A DNA stretch of 64,000 nt, taken from NCBI GenBank assembly GCA_001642945.1, contig LGRT01000013.1:434001-498000 (forward strand). The letters run 5' to 3'. Each line of letters starts with the position of its first letter. Positions within the stretch are counted from its first letter, which is position 1. The notes beneath the pieces were generated by a model. That model was not told the origin of the DNA and searched no databases. It worked only from the letters and a program-made list of their open reading frames with translations. Below, piece after piece: positions 16,988 through 25,871 of the stretch. Position numbers and translations under genes: made by a program. The DNA comes from Rhodobacteraceae bacterium SB2. Its GTDB lineage: Bacteria > Pseudomonadota > Alphaproteobacteria > Rhodobacterales > Rhodobacteraceae.

Positions 16988-19937
16988 GCATCCGCTCTCC
17001 CGTCGGGTCAAACATATGCGGTGAAACAATTTCAACCGCTATATCATTTTTACGCAGCGGGTCGGTTGCTGTAACCGGCTTATCGGCCCAAAGGCGTTGC
17101 CCCCCCGAAATATAACCCAGCCCGATCCAATGCCCCAAAGCGGGGGAATGGGTTACGGCCGTTACCCATCCTTCGCCAAACCCCTCCTCATCGCTGGGGC
17201 TGATTAAAAGCGCGCCTGCATTGAAATTTTGCGACCGGTTTTTGGGAAAAATACCAACCAATTGGGGGCGGTTTTCGCGGTTTAACTCGGGGCGCTGGCG
17301 CAGTGCATCGCCGATGAATGCTTTTTTGCGTGAGGCCATTTTACCCAAACCGGCATCATCCAGCGTCACGCGGCCGTCAAGCTCCGCTCCGGTCACATGG
17401 CCTTTTTCGATGCGCAGCGTGCCAAGCGCTTCTAACCCGTAGAGGCATCCATCGGCGGCCTTCGCGGCACCGTCGATCAGATCCATCATCGCCTCGCCAT
17501 ATCCAGCCTCGACAAAAACCTCAAAGGCCAATTCGCCGGAAAAGCTGATCCGCGCGATCCAAGCCGAAATACCCCCTTTTAACGCAGCTTTAGTAACGCC
17601 CATGAAAGGCAGGTGCTCCGCCGAAATAACGGCTGCGTCGATCAGGCAATCGGCAATCACTTGCCGCGCTTTGGGGCCGGCAACAGACACCGCAGCCCAT
17701 TGATCTGAAACAGAGGTCAGATGCACGCGCAATTCGGGCCAGCGCGTTTGCAGGAGCTCTTCCAGCCAGACCATGACTTTACCAGCATTCGTGGTGGTCG
17801 TTGTCATTAAATAGTCATCTTCACCAAGCCGCCAAGTGGTGCCGTCATCCATCACCATCCCATCATCGCGCAGCATCACGCCATAACGGGCCTTGCCTAC
17901 GGGCAGTTTGCCAAAGCCGTTCACGTAAACGCGGTTCAAAAACTCGCCACTATCCGGCCCTTGCACGGCAATTTTTCCAAGCGAGCTGACATCGCAAACC
18001 CCTACGGTTTCGCGCACGCGACCCGCCTCGCGGATATAGGCGGTTTCAATGGTTTCGCCGGCTTTGGGAAAGTACCAAGGCCGGTGCCACAGGCCTGCAT
18101 CGGTCATGATCGCACCGCGCTTGAGGTTCCAGTTATGCAGTGGCGTTCGGCGCAACGCTTTAAAATGGGCGCCCACCTGCCGCCCTGCAAAGGCGCCTAT
18201 CGCGACGGGGGTATAGGGGGGGCGAAACCGCGTTGTGCCGACCTCGGGTATGGTTTTTCCCAGAGCTTCGGCCATCAAAGCAAGCCCGATCACATTGCCC
18301 ATCTTGCCTTGGTCCGTGGCCATGCCAAGCGTTGTATACCGCTTCATATGCTCGACAGAAACAAACCCCTCTTGATGCGCCAACCGTAGATCTGAGCTGG
18401 TAACATCATGCTGAAAATCCACAAATGATTTTGCGTTCTGTTCTGGCAGGCGCACTTCATAAATAGGCTGAATGGGGTTTTCCCACCCGCCGGGTTTGGG
18501 AGGATGCGCAGGCTCTCCCAGCGCAGACTGTGCGGCAGCAACCCCCGAAGCTTCACAAGCTGCGTGTTGCCAGATCCCGCAGGCCGCACCAGCAGAGAAC
18601 AGCGGCTCTGTTGCGGGTGTTGGTAAGAAACAGGCATTTTCTGAGTTCCAGCCCGGTGCCGCGCCGCGGTTGGAGGATAGGTTTACCACCGGCGACCAGC
18701 CCCCCGATACCAAAAGCAAATCGCAATCTAACTTTTGCGCGGCGTGCCAGACTGTTTCGTCGCGTTCAGCCAATTGCACGGCGGACAGGTTTTTCCTGCC
18801 AAAGGTTTGCAAGGGTGCATATCCTTTATCGTGGCGCAACCCATCCGGCAAAGACGGTGTGTTGGTGGCACGTGCATCCACCAGGGTAACTTCAGCGCCA
18901 GCTTTAGAGAGATCTCGGGCTGCGCGGTACGCGCTGTCATTATTGGTTGCGATTACAATCCGCTGCCCGGGTAAAATCCCGTAGCGGTTGAGATAGGCGC
19001 GGCCAGCATTCACCGACATCACGCCCGGGCGATCATTACCGCCAAAGGCGATGCTCCGTTCAATCGCTCCGGTGGCCAATATCGTGGCCTGTGCCCGCAC
19101 GGTCCAAATCCGTTGTCTGGGCTGATACGGGGCAGGTGGGCCTTGATGGTCATTCACCTTTTCAAGCAGGCCCGCCGTTCCGTGATCATAAAGGCCGAAG
19201 GCTGTGGTCCGAGTCATTATGCGAAGACCGGCTTTTTGTACGGATTGAATCAGCGATTGGCGCCGCGCTTCGGATGTGTCATCTGCGCAGTTAAGAAGAT
19301 CTCCGCCCAGTTCAAAATCTTGTTCCACCAAAAGCACGTCTTTGCCCGCCTTGGCGGCGGTCAGCGCCGCTATTAATCCTGCCGGGCCGGCGCCAATAAT
19401 CAATATATCGCAAAACGCATGCGCTTGATCATACGCATCTGGATCGGCGGCGCGCGAGGCTGTTCCCATACCCGCGGCTTTGCGGATCAGCTTTTCATAT
19501 TTCATCCAGATACCGGTGCCGCGCCCCCATTCAAAGGGCGGCAACCCCATGAAGGTTTTATAATAGAAGCCCGCGGCGAAAAAACGGCTGAACAGGCCCG
19601 AAACCGCGCCAAAATCATGGCGCACATTGGGCCATGCATTCTGGCCATAGGCTTCAAGCCCGGCATAAAGCTCTTGCAGCGTGGCTTTGGCATTTGGCTC
19701 TGCCCGATTGCCGCTGCCCAGCGTGACTATCGCGCCGGATTCTTCGACGCCCGCGGACATCACGCCGCGCGGGCGGTGATATTTAAAACTGCGCCCCAAA
19801 ACGCGCTGCCCGTTCGCCATCAGTGCAGAGGCCAGCGTATCGCCCTGAAATCCCTGCAATTCCTGGCCATCCCAGGTAAATTTCACCGGCTTAGAGCGAT
19901 CAATCCGACCGCCGGTTGCAAGACGGCGCGCGCTCAT
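16980..19937 (-). CDS. soxA: Sarcosine oxidase alpha subunit
   Basis: A 985-residue subunit. The N-terminal domain has a 2Fe-2S-ferredoxin-like fold without cysteines for a cluster (FTWDGQELQGFQGDTLASAL). A NAD-binding Rossmann domain follows, with IIGAGPAGLIAAL near 175. The C-terminal half is a GcvT-like tetrahydrofolate-binding domain (about 600-985). In the known enzyme the complex oxidises sarcosine to glycine plus a one-carbon unit on folate. Length matches the family (about 960-1,000). It overlaps soxD by four bases and soxG by eight. Confidence 0.95.
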   Translation of the reverse strand: MSARRLATGGRIDRSKPVKFTWDGQELQGFQGDTLASALMANGQRVLGRSFKYHRPRGVMSAGVEESGAIVTLGSGNRAEPNAKATLQELYAGLEAYGQNAWPNVRHDFGAVSGLFSRFFAAGFYYKTFMGLPPFEWGRGTGIWMKYEKLIRKAAGMGTASRAADPDAYDQAHAFCDILIIGAGPAGLIAALTAAKAGKDVLLVEQDFELGGDLLNCADDTSEARRQSLIQSVQKAGLRIMTRTTAFGLYDHGTAGLLEKVNDHQGPPAPYQPRQRIWTVRAQATILATGAIERSIAFGGNDRPGVMSVNAGRAYLNRYGILPGQRIVIATNNDSAYRAARDLSKAGAEVTLVDARATNTPSLPDGLRHDKGYAPLQTFGRKNLSAVQLAERDETVWHAAQKLDCDLLLVSGGWSPVVNLSSNRGAAPGWNSENACFLPTPATEPLFSAGAACGIWQHAACEASGVAAAQSALGEPAHPPKPGGWENPIQPIYEVRLPEQNAKSFVDFQHDVTSSDLRLAHQEGFVSVEHMKRYTTLGMATDQGKMGNVIGLALMAEALGKTIPEVGTTRFRPPYTPVAIGAFAGRQVGAHFKALRRTPLHNWNLKRGAIMTDAGLWHRPWYFPKAGETIETAYIREAGRVRETVGVCDVSSLGKIAVQGPDSGEFLNRVYVNGFGKLPVGKARYGVMLRDDGMVMDDGTTWRLGEDDYLMTTTTTNAGKVMVWLEELLQTRWPELRVHLTSVSDQWAAVSVAGPKARQVIADCLIDAAVISAEHLPFMGVTKAALKGGISAWIARISFSGELAFEVFVEAGYGEAMMDLIDGAAKAADGCLYGLEALGTLRIEKGHVTGAELDGRVTLDDAGLGKMASRKKAFIGDALRQRPELNRENRPQLVGIFPKNRSQNFNAGALLISPSDEEGFGEGWVTAVTHSPALGHWIGLGYISGGQRLWADKPVTATDPLRKNDIAVEIVSPHMFDPTGERMHD

Positions 19938-20218
19938 TGATCGCTCTCCAGCGCAGCGGCCATGCCAGGATGGGCGGGCGTAACCGAGTGAATTTCATGC
20001 GTCATCGTATCTCGTTCAACCCGCAACCACATGCGGCAACCCTGCAGATGCTGCCAAGTTTCGGTTTGCACACCGCAGAGATTATCGCGCAGGAATACCG
20101 CTTCATGCCAGTCTGTCATCGGGGCATCCAAGGCAGGATAGACAATGGACCCATCGCCGCCATAGCTGAATTCGCTGTGATCGCGGGTGCCGCAAAAAGG
20201 GCAGGGAATTCGGATCAT
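19934..20218 (-). CDS. soxD: Sarcosine oxidase delta subunit
   Basis: A 94-residue zinc-binding delta subunit. The expected ligands are present: Cys6 and Cys9 in CPFCG, His57 and Cys61 in HLQGC. This is the usual length for SoxD. It lies 11 bases after soxB and its stop overlaps the soxA start (ATGA), so the subunits are probably made in coupled fashion. Confidence 0.95.
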   Translation of the reverse strand: MIRIPCPFCGTRDHSEFSYGGDGSIVYPALDAPMTDWHEAVFLRDNLCGVQTETWQHLQGCRMWLRVERDTMTHEIHSVTPAHPGMAAALESDQ

Positions 20219-20229
20219 GCGTTGCTTCC

Positions 20230-21501
20230 TTATCCGTGTAACTTGGGGTCTGATCCAGCCCCGCGTTCATCAATATGCAGCCCGCGTTCAAAGCGTTTTA
20301 GATCAAAATCGCGGATCATTTTATGGGGGCGGTCTTGGGCAATCAAATCGGCAAACCACCACCCTGAGGCTGGGGTTGCTTTGAACCCGCCATAATTCCA
20401 ACCTGCGTTCAGATAGAGGTTGTCGAGCGGCGTTTTGCAGATGAAATGTGTACCATCCATCGACATATCGACCACGCCGGCCCATTGCCGCAGCAGCTTA
20501 ACCCGCCCCAAACAAGGCAAGATCGACATCGCCGCTTCGGTCACATCCTGCAAAATCGGCAGATTGCCGCGCTGCGCATAGGATTTATACCAGTCAAGGT
20601 CGCCTCCGAAGACCATTCCGCCCTTATCCGATTGCGAAATATAAAAATGCGCCCCGCCTATCCCGAACACCACAACTTGATCTAAAAGCGGTTTCAGCGG
20701 CTCGCTTACAAAGGCCTGCAATTTATGAGTTTCGATTGGCAATCCGCCCAGACCGGCCATTTGCCACAGGCGTGAGGTGCTTCCGGCCACCGCCAAAGCC
20801 ACTTTGCCAGCGCGGATCGTGCCGCGCGTGGTTTCCAGCGCGGTGACGTTTGAGCCCGCGCGGGTGATCCCGGTTACCTCGCAATTTTGAATGATATCAA
20901 CGCCTCGGCTATCCGCGCCGCGTGCATAGCCCCAGGCCACAGCGTCATGGCGCGCGGTTCCGGCGCGTTTATGCACCGCCGCCCCTAAGATTGGAAACCG
21001 CGCATTATCGGTATAATTTAGATGCGGAATGGCTTTCTTAAGCGACTCTAATCCCCATAATTCTACATCCGGTGCGCCGGTTCTGCGCATAATATTGTAA
21101 TTGCGTGCAACCGCATCAATTGCGCCCGGGCTGTGCAAAAGGGTGATATGCGAGCGCTGCGAGAACATCACGTTATAATTCAATTCAAAACTCAGGTTTT
21201 CCCAAAGTTTCAGCGAATCTTCATAGAATTCCCGATTTCCCGGCCGCGCGTAATTTGAGCGTACAATTGTTGTGTTCCGCCCAGCATTTCCGCCACCGAT
21301 CCAGCCTTTTTCAAGAACCGCAATATTTTTAAGTTTGTGGTTTTCTGCCAGATAATAAGCCGTGGCAAGGCCGTGCAACCCACCGCCGACAATCACAATA
21401 TCATAGTGTTTTTTAACATCCGGATCACGCCATTGGCGGGCCCAGCCTTTTTGGCCTCTCATGCCTTCTTTAAATACGGTCCATGCGGAAAAGCGGGTCA
21501 T
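20230..21501 (-). CDS. soxB: Sarcosine oxidase beta subunit
   Basis: A 423-residue FAD/FMN subunit holding the active site where sarcosine is oxidised. The N-terminus MTRFSAWTVFKEGMRGQ matches known SoxB, and the FAD motif is VIVGGGLHGLATAYYL. The late NAGWNYGGFKATPASG segment is typical. I chose the ATG at 21501, four bases after the stop of the upstream gene (translational coupling); a TTG 54 bases upstream would add residues not found in the family. Confidence 0.93.
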   Translation of the reverse strand: MTRFSAWTVFKEGMRGQKGWARQWRDPDVKKHYDIVIVGGGLHGLATAYYLAENHKLKNIAVLEKGWIGGGNAGRNTTIVRSNYARPGNREFYEDSLKLWENLSFELNYNVMFSQRSHITLLHSPGAIDAVARNYNIMRRTGAPDVELWGLESLKKAIPHLNYTDNARFPILGAAVHKRAGTARHDAVAWGYARGADSRGVDIIQNCEVTGITRAGSNVTALETTRGTIRAGKVALAVAGSTSRLWQMAGLGGLPIETHKLQAFVSEPLKPLLDQVVVFGIGGAHFYISQSDKGGMVFGGDLDWYKSYAQRGNLPILQDVTEAAMSILPCLGRVKLLRQWAGVVDMSMDGTHFICKTPLDNLYLNAGWNYGGFKATPASGWWFADLIAQDRPHKMIRDFDLKRFERGLHIDERGAGSDPKLHG

Positions 21502-21505
21502 AGCA

Positions 21506-22300
21506 TCACATTGTTTGGGCCAGATGGGATCCGGCATATTGAAATATTTGCCCAAAACCGGGCAATTTGTCCATGATCCCGGCGCGCCGCAAGCAAGACC
21601 AGAATTGCGCTTGGTTTGATGTGATCACGGGTTTTCCGATCGCATCTTCTATCTCTTGTGCAACTTCCAAGGCCCGGATGCCGCCACAGCTGAGAAAAAC
21701 GGCATCGGCATCAGGGCGGTCCAGCTCTTGCGCAAATTGCTTCCAATAGGCGGGTGTCACTTGGCCAAATTCGATCCCGGTGGTGAGGTTCAGCCCCTGA
21801 ATATCCAGAAGATCAAAGCCTTTTTGCAGCAAAAACTCGGCTTCTGAAGTGTTGATTTCATCCAGATAAGGGGTGCCCACCACAATTTTCTGAGCGCCAA
21901 TTTCGCGCAAGGCATCCACCACGCCTGTTACAATGCACATGGGCTGGGCCCAAGGCGCGCCCCGTTTAATCTGGCGAAAAACATGTTCTTCGCCGCACAC
22001 GATGGAGCCGGAGGTACAGCTATAGCTGATCACTTCTGGTTTTACATCAGGCTGAAGGCGAGCTGCGGCCTCGGCCATATGATCAATATGGCGCGCGAGC
22101 GTTTCCGTGGTGGTGTAATCCTCGGTTTTCAGGCGGGTGATGTGCACAGCCACGCCAGAGGGCACCATATCATAAAAATCGGCTTCGGCAGCAAGATCGG
22201 TCGACATTAGAATAAAGCCCAGTTTTGCCCGAGGATGGCGCCCTTTATTCAGCTCAGGCTGCCGTTTTTGTGAACACACGGTTTCGCCAGATCGAAACAT
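21506..22300 (-). CDS. Asp/Glu racemase superfamily protein (maleate isomerase/EutA-like)
   Basis: A 264-residue protein of the aspartate/glutamate racemase, maleate cis-trans isomerase and arylmalonate decarboxylase superfamily. Both catalytic cysteines of the two-cysteine members are present, Cys95 (SYSCTSGS) and Cys205 (FLSCGGIRA), so racemase or isomerase chemistry is plausible. EutA of ectoine-use clusters belongs here. The ATG overlaps the stop of the M24 gene by one base, and soxB follows four bases after its stop, so it is clearly in the sarcosine oxidase operon. The substrate is unknown. Confidence 0.8.
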   Translation of the reverse strand: MFRSGETVCSQKRQPELNKGRHPRAKLGFILMSTDLAAEADFYDMVPSGVAVHITRLKTEDYTTTETLARHIDHMAEAAARLQPDVKPEVISYSCTSGSIVCGEEHVFRQIKRGAPWAQPMCIVTGVVDALREIGAQKIVVGTPYLDEINTSEAEFLLQKGFDLLDIQGLNLTTGIEFGQVTPAYWKQFAQELDRPDADAVFLSCGGIRALEVAQEIEDAIGKPVITSNQAQFWSCLRRAGIMDKLPGFGQIFQYAGSHLAQTM

Positions 22301-23442
22301 TATAAAATCACATCCTGCAGGGCTTTGGAATGCTGCGTCAGCGGTTCCCAGCCATCCTCTGTCACGATCACGCTATCTCCAACTTGGGCCCTGAAGGTTT
22401 CAACTGAGACCGATCCATCAATCGCCAGAACCATACCGGGCTGGATAATCGTTTTATCTCCCGTCACAAGCTGCGGCGTTTCCAGAAAGCTGAAGCCGGT
22501 CGCGCGCCCACACCGGAAAGGATAGTCATAGCCGGCCTCTTGGATGACATTGGCATATTCGGCGTGAATGCTCTCTGCGGTGACGCCGGGACGCAGCGCG
22601 TTCAGCGCGGCTTTTTGGCTGGCCACCGCCACTTCATATACGGCGATTTGATCTTTTGGCGCATCGCCAATCCAGAAGGTGCGATCAAAACCCAGCTTGA
22701 AGCGATGAAAATTGGTCATACCGCAAAAACAGAGGAATACGGGATCACCCTTGTGCATAATCCGCGTTGAGGCGCGGTGGTGGGTTTTGATGATGGACTC
22801 GCCCGAAGCCATGATTTGCAGAAAATGGGTGTTGGGCGACATATCGGTATCGGCGTAATGCCGCGTCAGCAGATCTGCGGCTTTGCGCGTTCCCGCTTGC
22901 GAGGTTGCGATTGCCACTTCGAATTCTGGCACCCCATCTGCAATCGCACCCCGCCCTGCCAGCATCATCGCGGTGGCCACTTCGCCTGCGTGGCGGGCAA
23001 GTTGCAGCTCTTCAGGCGATTTGATCATGCGCATGGCGCTGAGCAGAGCCGTTGCATTGCCTAATCTCTGCGTGTCAATCACTTCGCTCACATAGGCGCG
23101 CACCATCGGGGGCATATGATCCGGTTCGACGGCTATGGTTGTGGTGTTTCTGATCGCTTTGGGTAATTCTTCGCGCCATTCATTGCCCATCCCATCATTC
23201 CAAGGGGCAATTCGATCGACCTGGGCCGCCGATTGCGCGGCGTTTAAATCAATTGTTGGTGTGATTAAAACCACGGGGCCGTTTTGGGGAACGACCAATA
23301 TGGTCGGGCGCCCAAATTCCATATGCAAATAATCATAATAGCCGGTGAGATAGTAAACATTATCCTCATCCGTTATAAGTGCCAAATCAATATTTTTTTC
23401 CGCCAATGTATTTTGAAACAGAGTCAATCGGTTACGAAACAT
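22300..23442 (-). CDS. M24-family metal-independent hydrolase (creatinase/ectoine hydrolase-like)
   Basis: A 380-residue pita-bread-fold protein of the creatinase/Xaa-Pro dipeptidase superfamily. The dinuclear-metal ligands of aminopeptidases are missing: the second Asp position reads GFDRTF, the GHG histidine reads GRATG, and the last acidic ligand region reads AQVGD. A histidine pair (H221-H222, KTHHRAS) sits where creatinase has its catalytic His. Creatinase and ectoine hydrolase (DoeA/EutD) are such members. As the first gene before a racemase-like gene and soxBDAG, it may release sarcosine or a related N-methyl amino acid. Start follows aaagga. Confidence 0.78.
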   Translation of the reverse strand: MFRNRLTLFQNTLAEKNIDLALITDEDNVYYLTGYYDYLHMEFGRPTILVVPQNGPVVLITPTIDLNAAQSAAQVDRIAPWNDGMGNEWREELPKAIRNTTTIAVEPDHMPPMVRAYVSEVIDTQRLGNATALLSAMRMIKSPEELQLARHAGEVATAMMLAGRGAIADGVPEFEVAIATSQAGTRKAADLLTRHYADTDMSPNTHFLQIMASGESIIKTHHRASTRIMHKGDPVFLCFCGMTNFHRFKLGFDRTFWIGDAPKDQIAVYEVAVASQKAALNALRPGVTAESIHAEYANVIQEAGYDYPFRCGRATGFSFLETPQLVTGDKTIIQPGMVLAIDGSVSVETFRAQVGDSVIVTEDGWEPLTQHSKALQDVIL

Positions 23443-24629
23443 ATGCGCATCCTTTTCAAGGCTGAGAGCAGGCGGGTTTTGACCGGTACTTATACCAGAT
23501 TACGGCGATACGTTAATTACTGAAACGGTGGTTTGGAAGTAAAAAATTATCCTAAATTAGCATCGCTGACTTTTGAAGAAATCTCCAAATGCTGCTGAGA
23601 TGCCGCTGGGGCAATCAAAGTCATCTTTATACCCACCCACGTCTAGCTAGCAGACGCTGATTTTAATCGGCGCTCTGCCCTATTTGTGCAATATTCGCGC
23701 AAAATTCTTGCTGGTTAACAGGAAACGCCCCATGGCCAGCGCCATTTGCAGTAGGATCATCCATTCTAGCGCCCGAGCCGCGCATAATTGCGCCGCGTAG
23801 TTGGCAACAGCCATGGCAGCTTAGGCTATGCCCCGTTTGCGCGCTGTTTGATCAACTTGATCGTCAAAGATCGCGCTCGCGTCCTGTTCTGCGCGCTGGG
23901 CGGAAAGCAGATCGCAGGCGCCAAGCGTGCGTATCTACGCCATTTCGAAGCAACCTATAGGCCACAAATGGGCTTGCGCCGACCTGATTTCGACTTTTTC
24001 GGGCTCGCCAAAATATCCAGACAGCCAAGGGATGATCAAACGATCTGCTGCTCATTATACATTTAAAAATACGGTTTCACTTTCGCCGTTCAGATACAGA
24101 TCAAAGTGGTTAGCATCGGCGCTAGCTTTTTAAACGATCAACGTTTGAACGCGTTTTTTTTTTTGGTTGGATCAAACAGAGCAGCGCGTTGCTGTAATTA
24201 TCGTCATTTCTAAAATAAATCGCGGTAGTGATACCGCGTGACATAATCCACAGGGGGCATCAGCGGCGTTTGTAGTTGGCCATCGCGCAGGCTGAGCGTG
24301 CCCGATCTTATGCCGCGCAGGTCAACGCGCCACTTTGTACGTTTGTGGCAAAGCGGCAAAACCCTAGAAGCAAAAGATGTGGGTTGGTTGCAGGCGCGCC
24401 AGCGAAGTTCTTTGCAGCCTCTGCTTTGAGCATTCCATCCTTCTCAACGCCGGCATTCTCAATACGGTTCTCTGCTATTTCTTTGCATTTATCTGGTTGG
24501 GTTGCCGCGCATAGTAAGCCCCTTATCGTTCAGATGCGCGTTGAGGCCTATGGGGTGCCTGCCAGACTGGGCCGGTCGCCAAAGCGTAAAGGATAATCTG
24601 GATCTGCGCAATTATTGCCCCTTTTGGGT
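23443..24629. other. Long region without an intact gene; probably gene remnants
   Basis: Nearly 1.2 kb between the M24 gene and the TauE gene. Only short, poorly coding frames are visible, and an 11-base T run occurs at 24154-24164. On the minus strand a stretch from about 24360 to the TAG at 24210-24212 reads like a genuine C-terminus (RGIRSGTLSLRDGQLQTPL, then PPVDYVTRYHYRDLF) but has no intact upstream frame. I take this as a decayed gene of unknown family. Confidence 0.45.
24210..24360 (-). pseudogene. Possible 3' remnant of an unidentified gene
   Basis: About 50 codons reading RTKWRVDLRGIRSGTLSL then PPVDYVTRYHYRDLF and a TAG stop. The composition is protein-like (charged and aromatic C-terminus) but upstream frames are broken by stops. 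I do not recognise the family, so this is a weak call. Confidence 0.25.
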
Positions 24630-25388
24630 TTAGCTCAAGCCGATGCGCATCCCGTCCCATATCAATTTTAAAGAAATGATCATCAAGGCCCAAGTCACCA
24701 GTTTAAAGAAAAGCAATTCCGGAATGCGTTGCACCAGTTTAACGCCGATAAACACCGCGATTGACGCGGGCAGCATCAGATAGAATGACATGAAGACGCT
24801 ATCTAGATTCACTTGCCCCAGCCACAGATAGGGGATCAGCTTGATCAGGTTGCAATAGCTGAACGCGATCACCGAAGTGCCTACGAAGATCGATTTTGGC
24901 AAGTTCAAAGGCAAAGTGAATATCTGCCAGGGCGGTCCGCCATTATGGCTGATAAAGCTGGTAAATCCCGCAATAGTGCACCAGAAATAGCCCGAAGCTT
25001 GGTGAATGGGCTGCGTGGCCTGAGCTTTTTGCTTGGGTTCCATAAGCAGTTTTAGGGCAAACACGGCCCCCATCAGGCCAATCAAGGCGGTTACCATCCA
25101 TTCAATGACCAAATGCGCGGTTAAGCCGCCGATCAAAACGCCAAGGCTCATCGCGATTACGGCGATTTTAAGCACTTGCTTGTTGAAATCTCGCCGATAA
25201 GCGGCCAAAGCAAACACGTCGGACACGATATATACCGGCAATAATAAGCCCGCGGCGGCGATCGGCGACATGATCAGCGCCAAGCTTGGCACCGCTAAAG
25301 CCGCGACGACCGGCAAGCCACCCTTGCCAAGCCCGACAAACACCGCGGCTAAGGTGGCAAGGCTCCAAAATATCAGGCCGGATTCCAT
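24630..25388 (-). CDS. TauE/SafE-family membrane permease (sulfite/sulfonate-type exporter)
   Basis: A 252-residue polytopic inner-membrane protein with about eight hydrophobic segments, typical length for TauE/SafE (DUF81). Family-like motifs are FVGLGKGGLP at the first half-repeat and AGFTSFISHNGGPPW at the second. Members export sulfite, sulfoacetate or other small organic anions. It stands alone, divergent from pckA; the substrate cannot be inferred. Confidence 0.88.
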   Translation of the reverse strand: MESGLIFWSLATLAAVFVGLGKGGLPVVAALAVPSLALIMSPIAAAGLLLPVYIVSDVFALAAYRRDFNKQVLKIAVIAMSLGVLIGGLTAHLVIEWMVTALIGLMGAVFALKLLMEPKQKAQATQPIHQASGYFWCTIAGFTSFISHNGGPPWQIFTLPLNLPKSIFVGTSVIAFSYCNLIKLIPYLWLGQVNLDSVFMSFYLMLPASIAVFIGVKLVQRIPELLFFKLVTWALMIISLKLIWDGMRIGLS

Positions 25389-25871
25389 GCTAAAGATCCT
25401 GCGGGCCCGGATCAGGGTCAGCGCCGAGGGCTGATCTTATGGCCCCTGACGTAGGTGCCAAAAAAGATTGGATAAGATGCGGCGCGCGCATTGCGGGTAA
25501 TCCCTATAATTTTGCGGTATTTTGGGCGGTGTAGCGTGTCTTTTGCATGCGGGTTTGTGACCCGAAAATTGGTTGGAATGCAAGCTGCTTGATGCCATGC
25601 GCGGGAGGCGCGGGCTTTGGCTGCATTTGGGCTCCAAGATGATTCGCTTGGTCTGCCCCCCTGATGAAAAGTCACATTTTTGAACGCTGTTTCTTGCTGA
25701 CTTTCTTCAAATTTGCATGAATTTTCTGCAGATCTGCGCGTGGTCTTCAAGGTGATTGCGCTAACACGATTGTGTTTGCGCTAACGCTTCAAATCGCAGC
25801 TTCCGTTGGGTGAAGCGATGGTGTTAGGAACCTGTATGGCGCAACACTGCAGTCCCATTAGGAGAGCGATA
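25389..25871. other. Divergent intergenic region upstream of pckA
   Basis: About 480 bases between the TauE gene (minus) and pckA (plus). It contains the direct repeat described at 25753-25786. A minus-strand frame at 25418-25750 does not look coding. Otherwise nothing recognised. Confidence 0.4.
25753..25786. promoter_or_regulatory. Direct repeat upstream of pckA, candidate regulator site
   Basis: Two copies of ttgcgctaac (25756-25765 and 25776-25785) start exactly 20 bases apart, about two helical turns. Each extended site (tgattgcgctaaca, tgtttgcgctaacg) differs at only two positions from the TGTTAGCGCTAACA palindrome used by many LacI-type regulators. It lies 86-119 bases before the pckA start. 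Confidence 0.5.

Noticed and set aside
19419-19940. A long plus-strand frame opposite soxA
   Set aside because: It is antisense to a well-supported 985-residue enzyme; codon bias of soxA keeps the opposite strand open.
25418-25750. Open frame upstream of pckA on the minus strand
   Set aside because: Amino-acid composition is not protein-like, there is no ribosome site, and it covers the probable pckA regulatory region.
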